64,000 nt of DNA from Rhizobium etli 8C-3 (GTDB lineage Bacteria > Pseudomonadota > Alphaproteobacteria > Rhizobiales > Rhizobiaceae). The position numbers were made by a program, and so were the translations under genes. Below, one piece after another: positions 18,488-27,291 of this stretch (its first letter is position 1; each line of letters opens with the position of its first letter). The notes beneath the pieces are model-generated. The model was given only the letters and a program-made list of their open reading frames with translations. It was not told where the DNA came from and did no database searches. The stretch is from assembly GCF_001908375.1 (NCBI RefSeq), contig NZ_CP017241.1, positions 3,799,501 to 3,863,500 on the forward strand. The letters run 5' to 3'.

Positions 18488-19444
18488 ATGCACAACTATC
18501 TCGACTTCGAAAAGCCGATCTCCGACCTCGAAGGCAAGATCATCGAACTGAAGAAGCTCGCTTCCGAAGACGAGAGCATCGATACGTCCGATGAGGTCGG
18601 CCGGCTGGAGGTTCGCGTCCGCGAAGCGATGGTCGATATCTATTCCAAGCTCAACGCCTGGCAAAAGACGCAGGTCGCTCGCCATCCGCAGCGCCCGCAC
18701 TTCGTCGATTATGCAAAAACGCTCTTCCAGGAGTTCACGCCGCTCGCCGGCGACCGCAAATTCTCCGAGGATGCGGCAATCCAGGCAGGCCTTGCACGCT
18801 TTCGCGGCCAGCCGATTGCCGTCATAGGCCAGGAAAAGGGCAGCGATACGAAGAGCCGATTGAAGCACAATTTCGGCAGCGCCCGCCCTGAAGGCTACCG
18901 AAAGGCGATCCGCATTCTTGAAATGGCCGACCGTTTCGGCCTTCCGGTCGTCACCCTCGTCGATACCGCTGGCGCTTATCCAGGCGTCGGGGCTGAAGAG
19001 CGCGGCCAGGCTGAAGCAATCGCCCGCTCGACGGAAATGTGCCTTGGCGTGAAAGTGCCGATCATCTCCGTCATCATCGGCGAAGGAGGCTCCGGCGGCG
19101 CCATCGCAATCGCGACCGGAAACAGGGTCTATATGCTTGAGCATTCGATCTATAGCGTGATTTCACCGGAAGGCGCGGCCTCCATTCTGTGGCGCGATTC
19201 GACCCGCGCCAGGGAAGCAGCCACCAACATGAAGATCACCGCCGAGGACCTGAAGTCGCTCAGCATCATCGACGGCATCATTCCCGAACCGCTCGGTGGC
19301 GCGCATCGCGATCCGGGCAGCGTCATCGCCGCCACCGGCGATGTCATCGCCAGCGCCCTTGCCGAACTTTCGCCGCGTTCGGGCGAGCAGTTGCGCAGCG
19401 ACCGCCGCCAGAAATTCCTCGCCATGGGACGGAATCTCGCCTAA
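18488..19444 (+). CDS. accA: Acetyl-CoA carboxylase carboxyltransferase subunit alpha
   Basis: 318 residues. It forms with AccD the carboxyltransferase that makes malonyl-CoA in fatty acid synthesis. [18 protein letters not shown] at the start, [66 protein letters not shown] and [14 protein letters not shown] are all family signatures. The start at 18488 was chosen; an earlier ATG at 18455 would add non-homologous residues. It follows xerD with a 62-bp gap. Confidence 0.96.
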   Translation: MHNYLDFEKPISDLEGKIIELKKLASEDESIDTSDEVGRLEVRVREAMVDIYSKLNAWQKTQVARHPQRPHFVDYAKTLFQEFTPLAGDRKFSEDAAIQAGLARFRGQPIAVIGQEKGSDTKSRLKHNFGSARPEGYRKAIRILEMADRFGLPVVTLVDTAGAYPGVGAEERGQAEAIARSTEMCLGVKVPIISVIIGEGGSGGAIAIATGNRVYMLEHSIYSVISPEGAASILWRDSTRAREAATNMKITAEDLKSLSIIDGIIPEPLGGAHRDPGSVIAATGDVIASALAELSPRSGEQLRSDRRQKFLAMGRNLA

Positions 19445-19641
19445 TTCCCCAGCATGCATGACCGGATTGCGGCCAAACCTTGGCCACAATAATGTTATCT
19501 GTAACAGTCGCTTGCGGGACATCCTTGGGCAAGTCATAGGCTGGTAAGAAATTGTGAAGTATAAGCCGCCTATGATTTTAGGGTCGCCCGGACCTTATGG
19601 ACGCGGATCGGGTCTTATCGATTTAATGGGCTTGTTGGGAA

Positions 19642-20883
19642 ATGCGCATTCGACATTTTGCCTATGTTTCGCTGATGGCGCTGGCTCTTGCCGGCTGCAA
19701 CGACGCTTTGGAGGTCACCCACACTGATCTGTCGAAGGTCAAGAACAAGGTTGAGCAACCTCTTCCGGCGCGTATCCTCGCCGATATGAAAACGAAGGGC
19801 ATGGATCGCAATTCCCCGATCATGATCCGTATCTTCAAGGAAGAAGGCGCTCTCGAAGTTTGGAAGGCAAAGACGGACAATCGCTTCGACAAGATCGCGG
19901 ATTACAAGATCTGCGCGTGGTCCGGTCGGCTGGGCCCGAAGGTCAAGACTGGCGACCGGCAGGCTCCCGAGGGCTTCTACAACCTGACACGGGCGAACCT
20001 GAACCCGAACTCCAAATATTATCTGGCGATCAACACCGGCTTTCCGAACCGGTACGACGCCGTCAACGGCCGCACGGGCTCCGACCTGATGATCCACGGC
20101 GCATGTTCGTCTTCCGGCTGCTATTCGATGACCGACGAGCAGGTTCTGGAAATATACGCTTTCGCGCGCGATGCCTTCAAGGGCGGCCAGACAACCGTTC
20201 AGCTGCAAGCATTCCCCTTCCGCATGACGGCGGAAAACATGTTCAAGCATCGCCTGAACCAGAACTATGACTTCTGGAAGATGCTGAAGGTCGGCTACGA
20301 CAATTTCGAGGTCACCAAGCGTCCGCCGGAAGTCAATGTCTGCGAGAAGAAATATGTCTTCAACCAGCAATTGGCAGACGGCAGCGGCGCCTTTAATCCT
20401 GCAGGCCAGTGCCCGGCGATGTCCACGCCTCCGGCGCTGGCGTCGGCACTTGCCGCCTATAACAAGACATACGCAGCCGACTTCGCCAGGGCCGAAAAGA
20501 AATTCGACGGCATGGCCTGGTACGACCCAACCGAAGCCGAGCGCAAGGCCGTGGTCGCCAAGCAGCGCAAGGGCCGCGAGCTTGCTTATGCTCCGACCGG
20601 CACGTCGCTGGAGGCAGGCCGCATGGTCAAGGCATCCGAACTTGAGGAAATGATGTCGAAGCCCGCTGCACCCGCGGCAAATCCGACGGCGACCGCCGCT
20701 GCAACACCTGCGGCACCGGCAGCAGCACCTGCTCAGGACAATGTGACGGCGGTTGCAGCGGTCGTGCCTGCCAATGTCCCGGTTCCGACGAAAAATCCTC
20801 TGGCCTTCGCGCCGGAACCGGCTCCGCAGGAAACGGCAGAGGCGAGCAAGAAGCCGTTCTGGAAATTCTGGGCCAGGAACTGA
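19642..20883 (+). CDS. L,D-transpeptidase family (YkuD) lipoprotein
   Basis: 413 residues. The signal peptide ends in the lipobox LAGC with Cys19 as the lipidated residue. The YkuD domain has its catalytic motif IHGACSSSGCYSM with His152 and Cys160, and the preceding GRTGSDLM. It belongs to the YafK/DpaA branch of L,D-transpeptidase-like proteins, which form or remove peptidoglycan 3-3 links or Lpp links. A long low-complexity Ala/Pro linker at about residues 335-395 precedes a short WKFWARN end. It follows accA by 197 bp and is followed closely by the TusA-like gene. Confidence 0.9.
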   Translation: MRIRHFAYVSLMALALAGCNDALEVTHTDLSKVKNKVEQPLPARILADMKTKGMDRNSPIMIRIFKEEGALEVWKAKTDNRFDKIADYKICAWSGRLGPKVKTGDRQAPEGFYNLTRANLNPNSKYYLAINTGFPNRYDAVNGRTGSDLMIHGACSSSGCYSMTDEQVLEIYAFARDAFKGGQTTVQLQAFPFRMTAENMFKHRLNQNYDFWKMLKVGYDNFEVTKRPPEVNVCEKKYVFNQQLADGSGAFNPAGQCPAMSTPPALASALAAYNKTYAADFARAEKKFDGMAWYDPTEAERKAVVAKQRKGRELAYAPTGTSLEAGRMVKASELEEMMSKPAAPAANPTATAAATPAAPAAAPAQDNVTAVAAVVPANVPVPTKNPLAFAPEPAPQETAEASKKPFWKFWARN

Positions 20884-20888
20884 TCGGC

Positions 20889-21113
20889 TTGGACGCCTTT
20901 TGCTATGACCTGCGCGGCCTGAAATGCCCCCTACCCGTGCTGAAGACCCGCCGCAAGCTTTCTTCCATGGCAATCGGGGCGCTGATCCGGGTTGAAACGA
21001 CCGATCCCCTGGCTCTGATCGACATCCCACATTTCTGCACGGAAGACGGCCACGAGTTACTGGAAACGGTGAAAACCGAAACCGGTCACAGTTTCCTGAT
21101 CCGCAAGAGGTAG
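20889..21113 (+). CDS. TusA-family sulfurtransferase-like protein
   Basis: 74 residues. The frame starts with a TTG at 20889. It contains the TusA/SirA signature LRGLKCPLPVLKTRRKL with the CPxP active cysteine, then IDIPHFCTEDGHELLE. Family members pass persulfide sulfur to thiolation or molybdopterin pathways; this branch is of unknown partner. It starts 5 bp after the YkuD gene, so the two are co-transcribed, and converges on the CobW-type gene with 2 bp between stops. Confidence 0.85.
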   Translation: MDAFCYDLRGLKCPLPVLKTRRKLSSMAIGALIRVETTDPLALIDIPHFCTEDGHELLETVKTETGHSFLIRKR

Positions 21114-21115
21114 TC

Positions 21116-22255
21116 TCAGATCTTCATGCCAGGAATGGCGAGCGGATTGTCGTTGAGAGCCGCGCGATCGGGCGTGTCGACCCGCGGCTTTCCGAGGAAT
21201 GCATCGAAGAGATTCTTCACGAAATCCTCCGGCAGATCCTTGGTGATCAGTACCATTCGCGTGCGCCGGTCGACCGGATCGGGCCAGGCCGGAAGGCGCA
21301 CGGGCGGGTGAAAGACGCTCTGCACGCCATGCAGGACCAACGGTCTCTCCGGCCTGTCGGAAACGGCAATGATGGCCTTCATGCGCAACAGCTTTTCGCC
21401 ATGCGCCGAACGCAGCAGGTCGATGAACATCTCGAGCGCCATCGGATCGATCGGCTTGTCTTCGACAATCGAGAAAGACCGGATCGAGGCATCGTGACGG
21501 TTCACATCATGGGGATCCTGATGGTCATGACCATGATGGTGATGGTGATCGTGTCCATGATGGTGATGAGCGTCATGCTCGTCTTCGTCGCGAAGCCAGC
21601 GGCTGACGTCGGCGATCTTCGTTGCCGGATTGTACAGACCGTTTGCGAGAACCTCCGCGCTACCGGCAGGTGCGCTGTCAGCATCCATCGGCACTGCACG
21701 CGGATTGAGGTGACGCAGCCGCGCCTCCAGCACCGGCAACAGCTCGGCGGATGCCATTGACTGCTTTGACACGATGAGGCGATCGGCGACTGCGACTTGC
21801 CGGCGCGCCTCCTCGTGATTTGTGAGCGTCTGAAGACCATTGACTGCGTCAACGACCGTGACAACGCCCTCGAGCTCGAAATTGGTTGCTATAATCGGGT
21901 TGCCCATGATCGCCTGCATGACCGGGGCCGGATCGGCAAGTCCGGTCGTTTCGATCACGACACGTTTTACGGGCCTGACCCGGCCGGTCTGCACAGCATC
22001 CATGAGATTTGCCAGCGTATCGACGAGCTCGCCGCGAACTGTGCAGCAAAGGCAGCCGTCAGAAAGCTCGATGATCGCATCGCCCGAGCTTTCGACGAGC
22101 AGATGGTCGATGCCGACATCGCCGAATTCGTTGATGATAACGGCGGCATCCTTCATCGCCGGATCCTTGAGGATGCGGTTCAGCAGGGTTGACTTGCCGG
22201 CGCCAAGAAAGCCGGTCAGAATCGTGACCGGGATTGTGTCGTGATGAATGCTCAT
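21116..22255 (-). CDS. CobW/COG0523-family GTP-binding metal chaperone
   Basis: 379 residues. The GTPase domain has a P-loop GFLGAGKST at residues 15-23, the metal-site motif CLCC (DGCLCCTVRGEL), ETTGLADPAP, and a guanine-specificity-type IVSKQS. A histidine-rich stretch at about residues 234-258 (HHHHGHDHHHHHGHDH) follows before the CobW C-terminal domain. COG0523 proteins deliver or manage zinc or cobalt; without B12 genes beside it, zinc is more likely. The start at 22255 was chosen by the P-loop distance; the upstream part of the frame overlaps the dac gene. Confidence 0.9.
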   Translation of the reverse strand: MSIHHDTIPVTILTGFLGAGKSTLLNRILKDPAMKDAAVIINEFGDVGIDHLLVESSGDAIIELSDGCLCCTVRGELVDTLANLMDAVQTGRVRPVKRVVIETTGLADPAPVMQAIMGNPIIATNFELEGVVTVVDAVNGLQTLTNHEEARRQVAVADRLIVSKQSMASAELLPVLEARLRHLNPRAVPMDADSAPAGSAEVLANGLYNPATKIADVSRWLRDEDEHDAHHHHGHDHHHHHGHDHQDPHDVNRHDASIRSFSIVEDKPIDPMALEMFIDLLRSAHGEKLLRMKAIIAVSDRPERPLVLHGVQSVFHPPVRLPAWPDPVDRRTRMVLITKDLPEDFVKNLFDAFLGKPRVDTPDRAALNDNPLAIPGMKI

Positions 22256-22265
22256 TTCTTTTGCC

Positions 22266-23369
22266 TTAGAAGGACGTCGGGCGCGGCAGCGGTACCGGAA
22301 CATTGGCAAGGTCGCCGATTGCCTCGGCCTTTGCCATCTTGTCCGGCTGGACATCCTGGCCAGGAATGAGGCCGGCAAAGACGTAACGCGGCGGGTGATC
22401 CATTTCCTGGATATAGGGCGACTGCACTTTCATGCGGCCGACCTCGTCGCGCGTTTCGCTGCGCACCTTGGCACCCTTTGCGCTGCAGATATCGGCGCTC
22501 AGGTCGGCAACCCGGTCCTGCCCCAGTCCGTATGGCTTCAACGAAGCCAAGGTATCGACTGCGGGAAACTGTGCGGTAAAGCCCTTCTGCAACAGGTTCG
22601 CCGTCGCGTCCGCACGCGCCGCCAGGCTGTCTGTGCCCAGAACGACCGAAATGATGGTGCGGCCGTTACGGGTCGCCGAACCGATCTGATTGAAGCCCGA
22701 CGCACAGATAAAGCCGGTCTTCATGCCGTCCGCACCGGCGAAACGGCCGATCAGCAGATTGATGTTCGGCGTATTGGTCTTGCCGTTGGTAAAGCCTTCA
22801 AGAGCAAAATAGCCCGAATATTGCGGAAACTCCCGCCGTAGCGCGACCGTCAGGACTGCGAGATCGCGTGCCGTCGTATATTGGCCCTTGCCCGGCAGGC
22901 CGTTCGGATTGACGAAATGCGAATCCGACATGCCGAGCTTTGCTGCGTCGGAATTCATGCGCAGGACAAAGGCATCCTGGGTGCCAGCGACGGCCTCTGC
23001 CACGGCAACTGCGACGTCGTTCGCCGACTTGATCATCAGGATTTTCAACGCGCTGTCGAGCGTCAGCTTCTGCCCCGGCTTGTAATACATTTTTGCAGCC
23101 GGCTGGGCAGCTGCCTGCTTGCTGATGACGATCGGCGTTTCGAGACTGATCTCGCCGGCGCGAATTGCGTTGAACACCGTATAGGCCGTCATCAACTTCG
23201 TCAGCGATGCCGGATACCATTTGCGAAAGGCTTCCTCATGCTCCAGCACGCGGCCGTTTTGGACATCGACGAGGATGTGCGGATTGGCCCGCGCCAGCGG
23301 AACCGAGAAGAAAAGAGCGGCGGTGGCGGTGGCTGCGAGTGAAATCAAACGTTTCTGGCGCGTCGACAC
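22266..23369 (-). CDS. D-alanyl-D-alanine carboxypeptidase (class C PBP5-type)
   Basis: 367 residues. A signal peptide (cleavage near ARANP, residue 29) exports it. The SxxK motif S55-LTK58, the SxN motif S115-AN117 and the KTG motif K217-TG219 place it in peptidase family S11. It trims the terminal D-Ala of peptidoglycan stem peptides. The C-terminal region past residue 300 is short and lacks the clear amphipathic anchor of PBP5. The start is a GTG at 23369. It is upstream of the CobW gene by 10 bp and likely co-transcribed. Confidence 0.92.
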   Translation of the reverse strand: MSTRQKRLISLAATATAALFFSVPLARANPHILVDVQNGRVLEHEEAFRKWYPASLTKLMTAYTVFNAIRAGEISLETPIVISKQAAAQPAAKMYYKPGQKLTLDSALKILMIKSANDVAVAVAEAVAGTQDAFVLRMNSDAAKLGMSDSHFVNPNGLPGKGQYTTARDLAVLTVALRREFPQYSGYFALEGFTNGKTNTPNINLLIGRFAGADGMKTGFICASGFNQIGSATRNGRTIISVVLGTDSLAARADATANLLQKGFTAQFPAVDTLASLKPYGLGQDRVADLSADICSAKGAKVRSETRDEVGRMKVQSPYIQEMDHPPRYVFAGLIPGQDVQPDKMAKAEAIGDLANVPVPLPRPTSF

Positions 23370-23520
23370 GGTTCGTTCCTAAGATGCCCGGATATCTCGA
23401 AAGCTTCACCTATTTAGCCTATATGGCCATGACATGGCAAAGGTCATTGAATAAGTTATTTCCGCGGCACAGCGTTGCGCAAGCCGCCGGACAACCCGAT
23501 TACGCGACAGGAAGTTACGT

Positions 23521-24684
23521 ATGCCGATTTTGAACAGAGCCGCTGAAATGCAAGCCGAAGTGGCCGAATGGCGCCGCTATATCCACGCCCGGCCGGAGCT
23601 TCTTTTTTCGGTCGAAAACACGGCGGCCTTCGTTGCCGGCAAGCTCAGGGAGTTCGGTGTTGACGAAATTGTGACCGGCATCGGCCGCACCGGCGTGGTC
23701 GGCCTGATCAAGGGCAAGAAGGAAGGCAGCCGTACGATCGGCCTGCGCGCCGACATGGACGCCTTGCCGCTGACGGAGATCACCGGCAAGCCCTGGGCCT
23801 CCACGTCGCCTGGCAAGATGCATGCCTGCGGACATGACGGCCACACGGCAATGCTGCTCGGCGCCGCGAAATATCTTGCAGAGACGCGCAATTTCAACGG
23901 CAACATCGCCGTAATCTTCCAGCCGGCCGAAGAGGGCGGCGGCGGCGGCAACCTGATGGTTCAGGACGGCATGATGGAGCGCTTCGGCATCGAGGAGGTC
24001 TATGGGATGCATAATCTGCCCGGCCTTGCCGTCGGGCAGTTTGCAATCCGCCGAGGCGCGATCATGGCGGCAACGGATGAGTTTACGGTAACGATCAAGG
24101 GTCGAGGCGGCCACGCCGCCCAGCCTCACCGGACGATCGACCCGATTGCGATCGGTGCGCAGATCGTGACCAATCTGCAGATGATCGCTTCGCGCAGCGC
24201 CGACCCCCTGCGTTCTGTCGTGGTCTCGGTTACCAAGTTCAATGCCGGTTTTGCCCACAACGTCATTCCGAACGACGCGCAAATCGCCGGGACGATCCGC
24301 ACGCTCGACGCCGAAGTCCGTGATCTGGCGGAATCACGCCTGAAGCAGATCATCGACGGCATAGTCGCCGCCCATGGCGCGCAGGCCGATATCAGTTTCC
24401 ATCGCAACTATCCCGTCACAGTAAACCATGCCACGGAAACCACCCATGCGATTGCCATCGCCAGCGAAATAGCCGGCGCTGCGAACGTCGATTCTGAAAT
24501 CGATCCGATGATGGGAGGCGAGGATTTTTCTTATATGCTGAACGCCCGCCCCGGCGCTTTCATCTTCATCGGCAACGGCGACAGCGAAGGCCTTCATAAT
24601 CCGGCCTATGACTTCAACGACGAAGCCATCGCCCACGGCATCTCTTATTGGGTCCGCCTTGCCGAACAGCGTTTGGGCGCGTGA
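23521..24684 (+). CDS. M20 family amidohydrolase (hippurate hydrolase-like)
   Basis: 387 residues. The dinuclear zinc site is visible in GLRADMDALPL, HACGHDGHTAMLLGAA, and PAEEGGGGG, with a later GEDFSYML. The dimerisation domain contains GRGGHAAQPHRTIDPI. This is the M20D group: hippurate hydrolase, N-acetyl-amino-acid or auxin-conjugate hydrolases. The exact substrate cannot be read from sequence. It is divergent from dac and ends with a strong intrinsic terminator at 24709-24737. Confidence 0.9.
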   Translation: MPILNRAAEMQAEVAEWRRYIHARPELLFSVENTAAFVAGKLREFGVDEIVTGIGRTGVVGLIKGKKEGSRTIGLRADMDALPLTEITGKPWASTSPGKMHACGHDGHTAMLLGAAKYLAETRNFNGNIAVIFQPAEEGGGGGNLMVQDGMMERFGIEEVYGMHNLPGLAVGQFAIRRGAIMAATDEFTVTIKGRGGHAAQPHRTIDPIAIGAQIVTNLQMIASRSADPLRSVVVSVTKFNAGFAHNVIPNDAQIAGTIRTLDAEVRDLAESRLKQIIDGIVAAHGAQADISFHRNYPVTVNHATETTHAIAIASEIAGAANVDSEIDPMMGGEDFSYMLNARPGAFIFIGNGDSEGLHNPAYDFNDEAIAHGISYWVRLAEQRLGA

Positions 24685-24708
24685 CATCTATACTCGATAA
24701 GAATGTCG

Positions 24709-24737
24709 AAAAGGCTTGGCTTCCCGCCAAGCCTTTT
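24709..24737 (+). terminator. Intrinsic terminator after the M20 gene
   Basis: A 12-bp perfect stem, AAAAGGCTTGGC with GCCAAGCCTTTT, closes a five-base TTCCC loop and ends in T's. It separates the amidohydrolase from the tRNA gene that begins at 24756. Confidence 0.85.
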
Positions 24738-24755
24738 GTATGCATGGCACGGAGT

Positions 24756-24832
24756 GGTCCCGTAGCTCAGCAGGATAGAGCATCAGATTCCTAATCTGGG
24801 GGTCGCGCGTTCGAATCGCGCCGGGATCACCA
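24756..24832 (+). tRNA. tRNA-Arg (anticodon CCT)
   Basis: 77 bases including an encoded CCA at 24830-24832. The acceptor stem is GGTCCCG with CGGGATC (one G-T pair). The D region is GTAGCTCAGCAGGATAGAGC. The anticodon loop TTCCTAA (24788-24794) gives anticodon CCT at 24790-24792 and the TPsiC loop is GTTCGAATC. It reads AGG. tRNA genes of this kind are common integration sites, and the accessory-type block begins 3' of it; no attachment-site direct repeat was found by eye. Confidence 0.95.
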
Positions 24833-25182
24833 TTTAAATGCAAATACTTAAGTGCGAAAGCCGGCCGAGCTGATGAGCCGTCCGATAGGATTTGGCTATC
24901 GATTCGCTAACAACGGGACCTTTTAGTGGCCGCCGAGTTTCGCCCTCCGACGCACGAACGGCTGCTCTCGACCCGTTGCAGGGGCACCGAATGGCTCCTC
25001 TCAGCCCCATTGCAGCCGCTCGGCTCGTCGCAAGAGGTGTGACCTTTTATCCTTGCCTCAACACAAACCAAGACACCGGTAATTAATCCTCAGGTCGCGC
25101 TTCCCACGCGTGCTCGCGAATCGTCAATGCATCCTTGTTATGCGAGGCCGACAACGCTCCATCGCCGCCGGCCCGCAGTTTC
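24833..25182. other. Intergenic region after tRNA-Arg
   Basis: About 350 bases with no recognisable gene. A short frame (24892-25086) is open but has no ribosome binding site, no domain and a composition unlike its neighbours. This is where an integration junction would be expected if the following block was acquired; I saw no integrase remnant. Confidence 0.4.
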
Positions 25183-26013
25183 CTAGCTCTCGATGAACGC
25201 GAGCAGGTCAGGATTGATCACATCGGCATGAGTGGTCAACATGCCGTGCGCGTAGCCCTCATAGACTTTGAGCGTGCCGTTCCTCAGCAGCTTGACGGCC
25301 AGCCGCGCGGAACTGTCGATCGGCACGATCTGGTCGTCGTCCCCGTGCATGACCAGCGTCGGCACCTCGACCTTCTTCAAGTCATCGGTGAAGTCGGTTT
25401 CGGAGAAAGCCTTGATGCCGTCGTAATGGGCCTTGGCGCTGCCCATCATGCCCTGCCGCCACCAGTTCTGGATCGCGCCCGTCGAGACCTTCGCATCGGG
25501 GCGATTGAATCCATAGAACGGACCAGCTGGGAGATCGAGGAAGAACTGAGCACGGTTGGCCGCAAGCTGGGCGCGCAGACCGTCGAAAACGTCCATCGGA
25601 AGCCCGCCGGGATAGGCTTCTGTCTTGAGCATGATTGGCGGCACTGCGCCGACCATCACCAGCTTAGCGACGCGGCCCGCTCCATGGCGGGCAACATAGG
25701 CCAGAGCCTCGCCGCCACCCGTGGAGTGGCCGATATGGACCGCGTCCCGCAGATCGAGTTGCTCCGTAAGCGCGGCCACGTCCGCCGCATAATGGGCGAT
25801 ATCATGGCCATCGCTGACCTGGGTCGAGCGACCGTGCCCGCGGCGGTCATGGGCAATCACGCGATAACCCTTGCTCACGAAGTAGAGCATCTGCGCGTCC
25901 CAATCGTCGGAGGAAAGCGGCCATCCGTGGTGGAACACGATGGGCTGGCCCGAGCCCCAATCCTTGTAGAAGATCTCGACGCCGCCTTCTGTCCTGATGA
26001 AGTTCTGGGTCAT
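25183..26013 (-). CDS. Alpha/beta hydrolase (non-heme chloroperoxidase-like)
   Basis: 276 residues. The catalytic serine is in GHSTGGGEA, the aspartate in MHGDDDQIVP and the histidine in YAHGM. The N-terminal VFHHGWPLSSDDWDAQMLYFVSKGYRVIAHDRRGHGRS is typical of the cofactor-free haloperoxidase/esterase group. The start at 26013 (MTQNFIRTEGG) gives the usual length; an upstream in-frame ATG would add a 24-residue extension. Last gene of the minus-strand block that begins at the isochorismatase-like gene. Confidence 0.85.
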   Translation of the reverse strand: MTQNFIRTEGGVEIFYKDWGSGQPIVFHHGWPLSSDDWDAQMLYFVSKGYRVIAHDRRGHGRSTQVSDGHDIAHYAADVAALTEQLDLRDAVHIGHSTGGGEALAYVARHGAGRVAKLVMVGAVPPIMLKTEAYPGGLPMDVFDGLRAQLAANRAQFFLDLPAGPFYGFNRPDAKVSTGAIQNWWRQGMMGSAKAHYDGIKAFSETDFTDDLKKVEVPTLVMHGDDDQIVPIDSSARLAVKLLRNGTLKVYEGYAHGMLTTHADVINPDLLAFIES

Positions 26014-26142
26014 GGGAACCGTTCCTTTGCTTTGGTTTGAGAGAGAGTTTTTCGCCGCGAAGGCGCCGGCCGCGATCGCAATCATGGGAGAAATACAGAG
26101 GCTCTTTAGGCGCGTCCGGAAGCGGCGGCGCCAAGGCGCGGA

Positions 26143-27117
26143 TCAGAGCGTCGCGCTGTAATTCAGAGGGACCCAGTCGAAATTGTCGCTGTCCGTGCGG
26201 ACATGGCCGATGCCAGGGAAACGCGTATGGGCGCCAGCAACAAGGTATCGCTCCTCGACGGCCTCGGCGAAGGCAGCATCGCGCGCACTTGCGGCCGCCG
26301 CCTGGTCCTCATCGAAGCCGATCGTCACATCCGGTTCGTCGAATTGGACGACGTCACCATGGGTGATATCGCCCCAGAACACCAGTTTCTGGCCCTTGCT
26401 TTCGACGGCGATGGCGCTGTGACCGGGAGTGTGTCCGGCACGCAGGGTTGACTTAAAGCCCGGCACCGGTTCGGCCCCGTCCAAAAAGGTCTTCAGCCGG
26501 CCCGCATTGCGGTAGGGCGTTAGTGCCTTAACGGCTGCGGAGAACAAGTCCCTTTTCGCCTCCGGCGCGGTGTCGCGGTTGGCCGCACTCAGCCAGAAAT
26601 CGGCGTCGCGGCTGTTGAGGTGGACCGTGGCATTGGGAAAGACGATCCTATCTCCTGCAACGAGGCCGCCGAGGTGATCGACGTGGGCGTGGGTCAGGAT
26701 GATATCGTCGATCTGTTCTGGCTGATAACCAGCGGCGACGAGGTTGGGAATGAGCTTACCGAGAGTCGGACCAAAGAAGTCGCCGGTGCCGGCGTCGATC
26801 ATCACCAACCGCTCATTTGTGTTGACCAGAAAGGCATTGATCGACAGCTCCACAGGCGAGTCGAGAAACGCCCTCTCTAGCATGCCGGCGATCTGGTCTT
26901 TGGCACCAATATAGAGGGTCTCTGCCGGAAACTTCGCCGTCCCGTCGGAAAGCGCAGTGATCTCGAAGTCGCCCAGCATCATGCGGTAGTAGCCTGGGGC
27001 AGCGGTCTTGACTTGCGGCGCCTTTGCCGCCACGCCGAGCGGCGCAAGCGTCGTCATCGCTGTCGCGGTCAGCATGAGGGACAGCGTGCCCTTGAGTATC
27101 GTTCTGCGATTGGTCAT
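26143..27117 (-). CDS. Exported metallo-beta-lactamase-fold hydrolase
   Basis: 324 residues. The first 33 residues are an export signal beginning MTNRRTILKG, with a twin-arginine pair and an AxA end. The metal motif is THAHVDHLGG, followed by AGHTPGHSAI and FWGDITHGD and a closing AGAHTRFPG. The enzyme is predicted to be periplasmic with a dinuclear metal site. The closest known functions in this branch are lactonase- or quinoprotein-relay-type MBLs, so a lactone or hydrolysed xenobiotic is plausible but unproven. The start at 27117 follows a purine-rich GGAGAGAGAAGG. Confidence 0.85.
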   Translation of the reverse strand: MTNRRTILKGTLSLMLTATAMTTLAPLGVAAKAPQVKTAAPGYYRMMLGDFEITALSDGTAKFPAETLYIGAKDQIAGMLERAFLDSPVELSINAFLVNTNERLVMIDAGTGDFFGPTLGKLIPNLVAAGYQPEQIDDIILTHAHVDHLGGLVAGDRIVFPNATVHLNSRDADFWLSAANRDTAPEAKRDLFSAAVKALTPYRNAGRLKTFLDGAEPVPGFKSTLRAGHTPGHSAIAVESKGQKLVFWGDITHGDVVQFDEPDVTIGFDEDQAAAASARDAAFAEAVEERYLVAGAHTRFPGIGHVRTDSDNFDWVPLNYSATL

Positions 27118-27291
27118 CCTTCTCTCTCCTAATCCGTATTGAAGCGATGCTGACGCGGGGCAACCAATGCGGTTGATGGCTGCTCTGCCCCTCATCCTCG
27201 CACTGCAAAACCTAAAATACCGCCCTCGATCCATCTTGTCAGTTTCGTTTGTCTTTTTTGATAAAAGCGTCCGCGCCGCGTTTGCGCGCGT

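Noticed and set aside
19615-21030. A 471-codon frame on the minus strand
   Set aside because: It is antisense to the YkuD lipoprotein gene, whose lipobox and catalytic motif prove the plus strand.
24756-24832. tRNA-Arg as a proven integration site
   Set aside because: No integrase and no direct repeat of the tRNA 3' end found by eye, so the island idea stays a hypothesis.
24892-25086. A 64-codon frame after tRNA-Arg
   Set aside because: No ribosome binding site, no domain and atypical composition.
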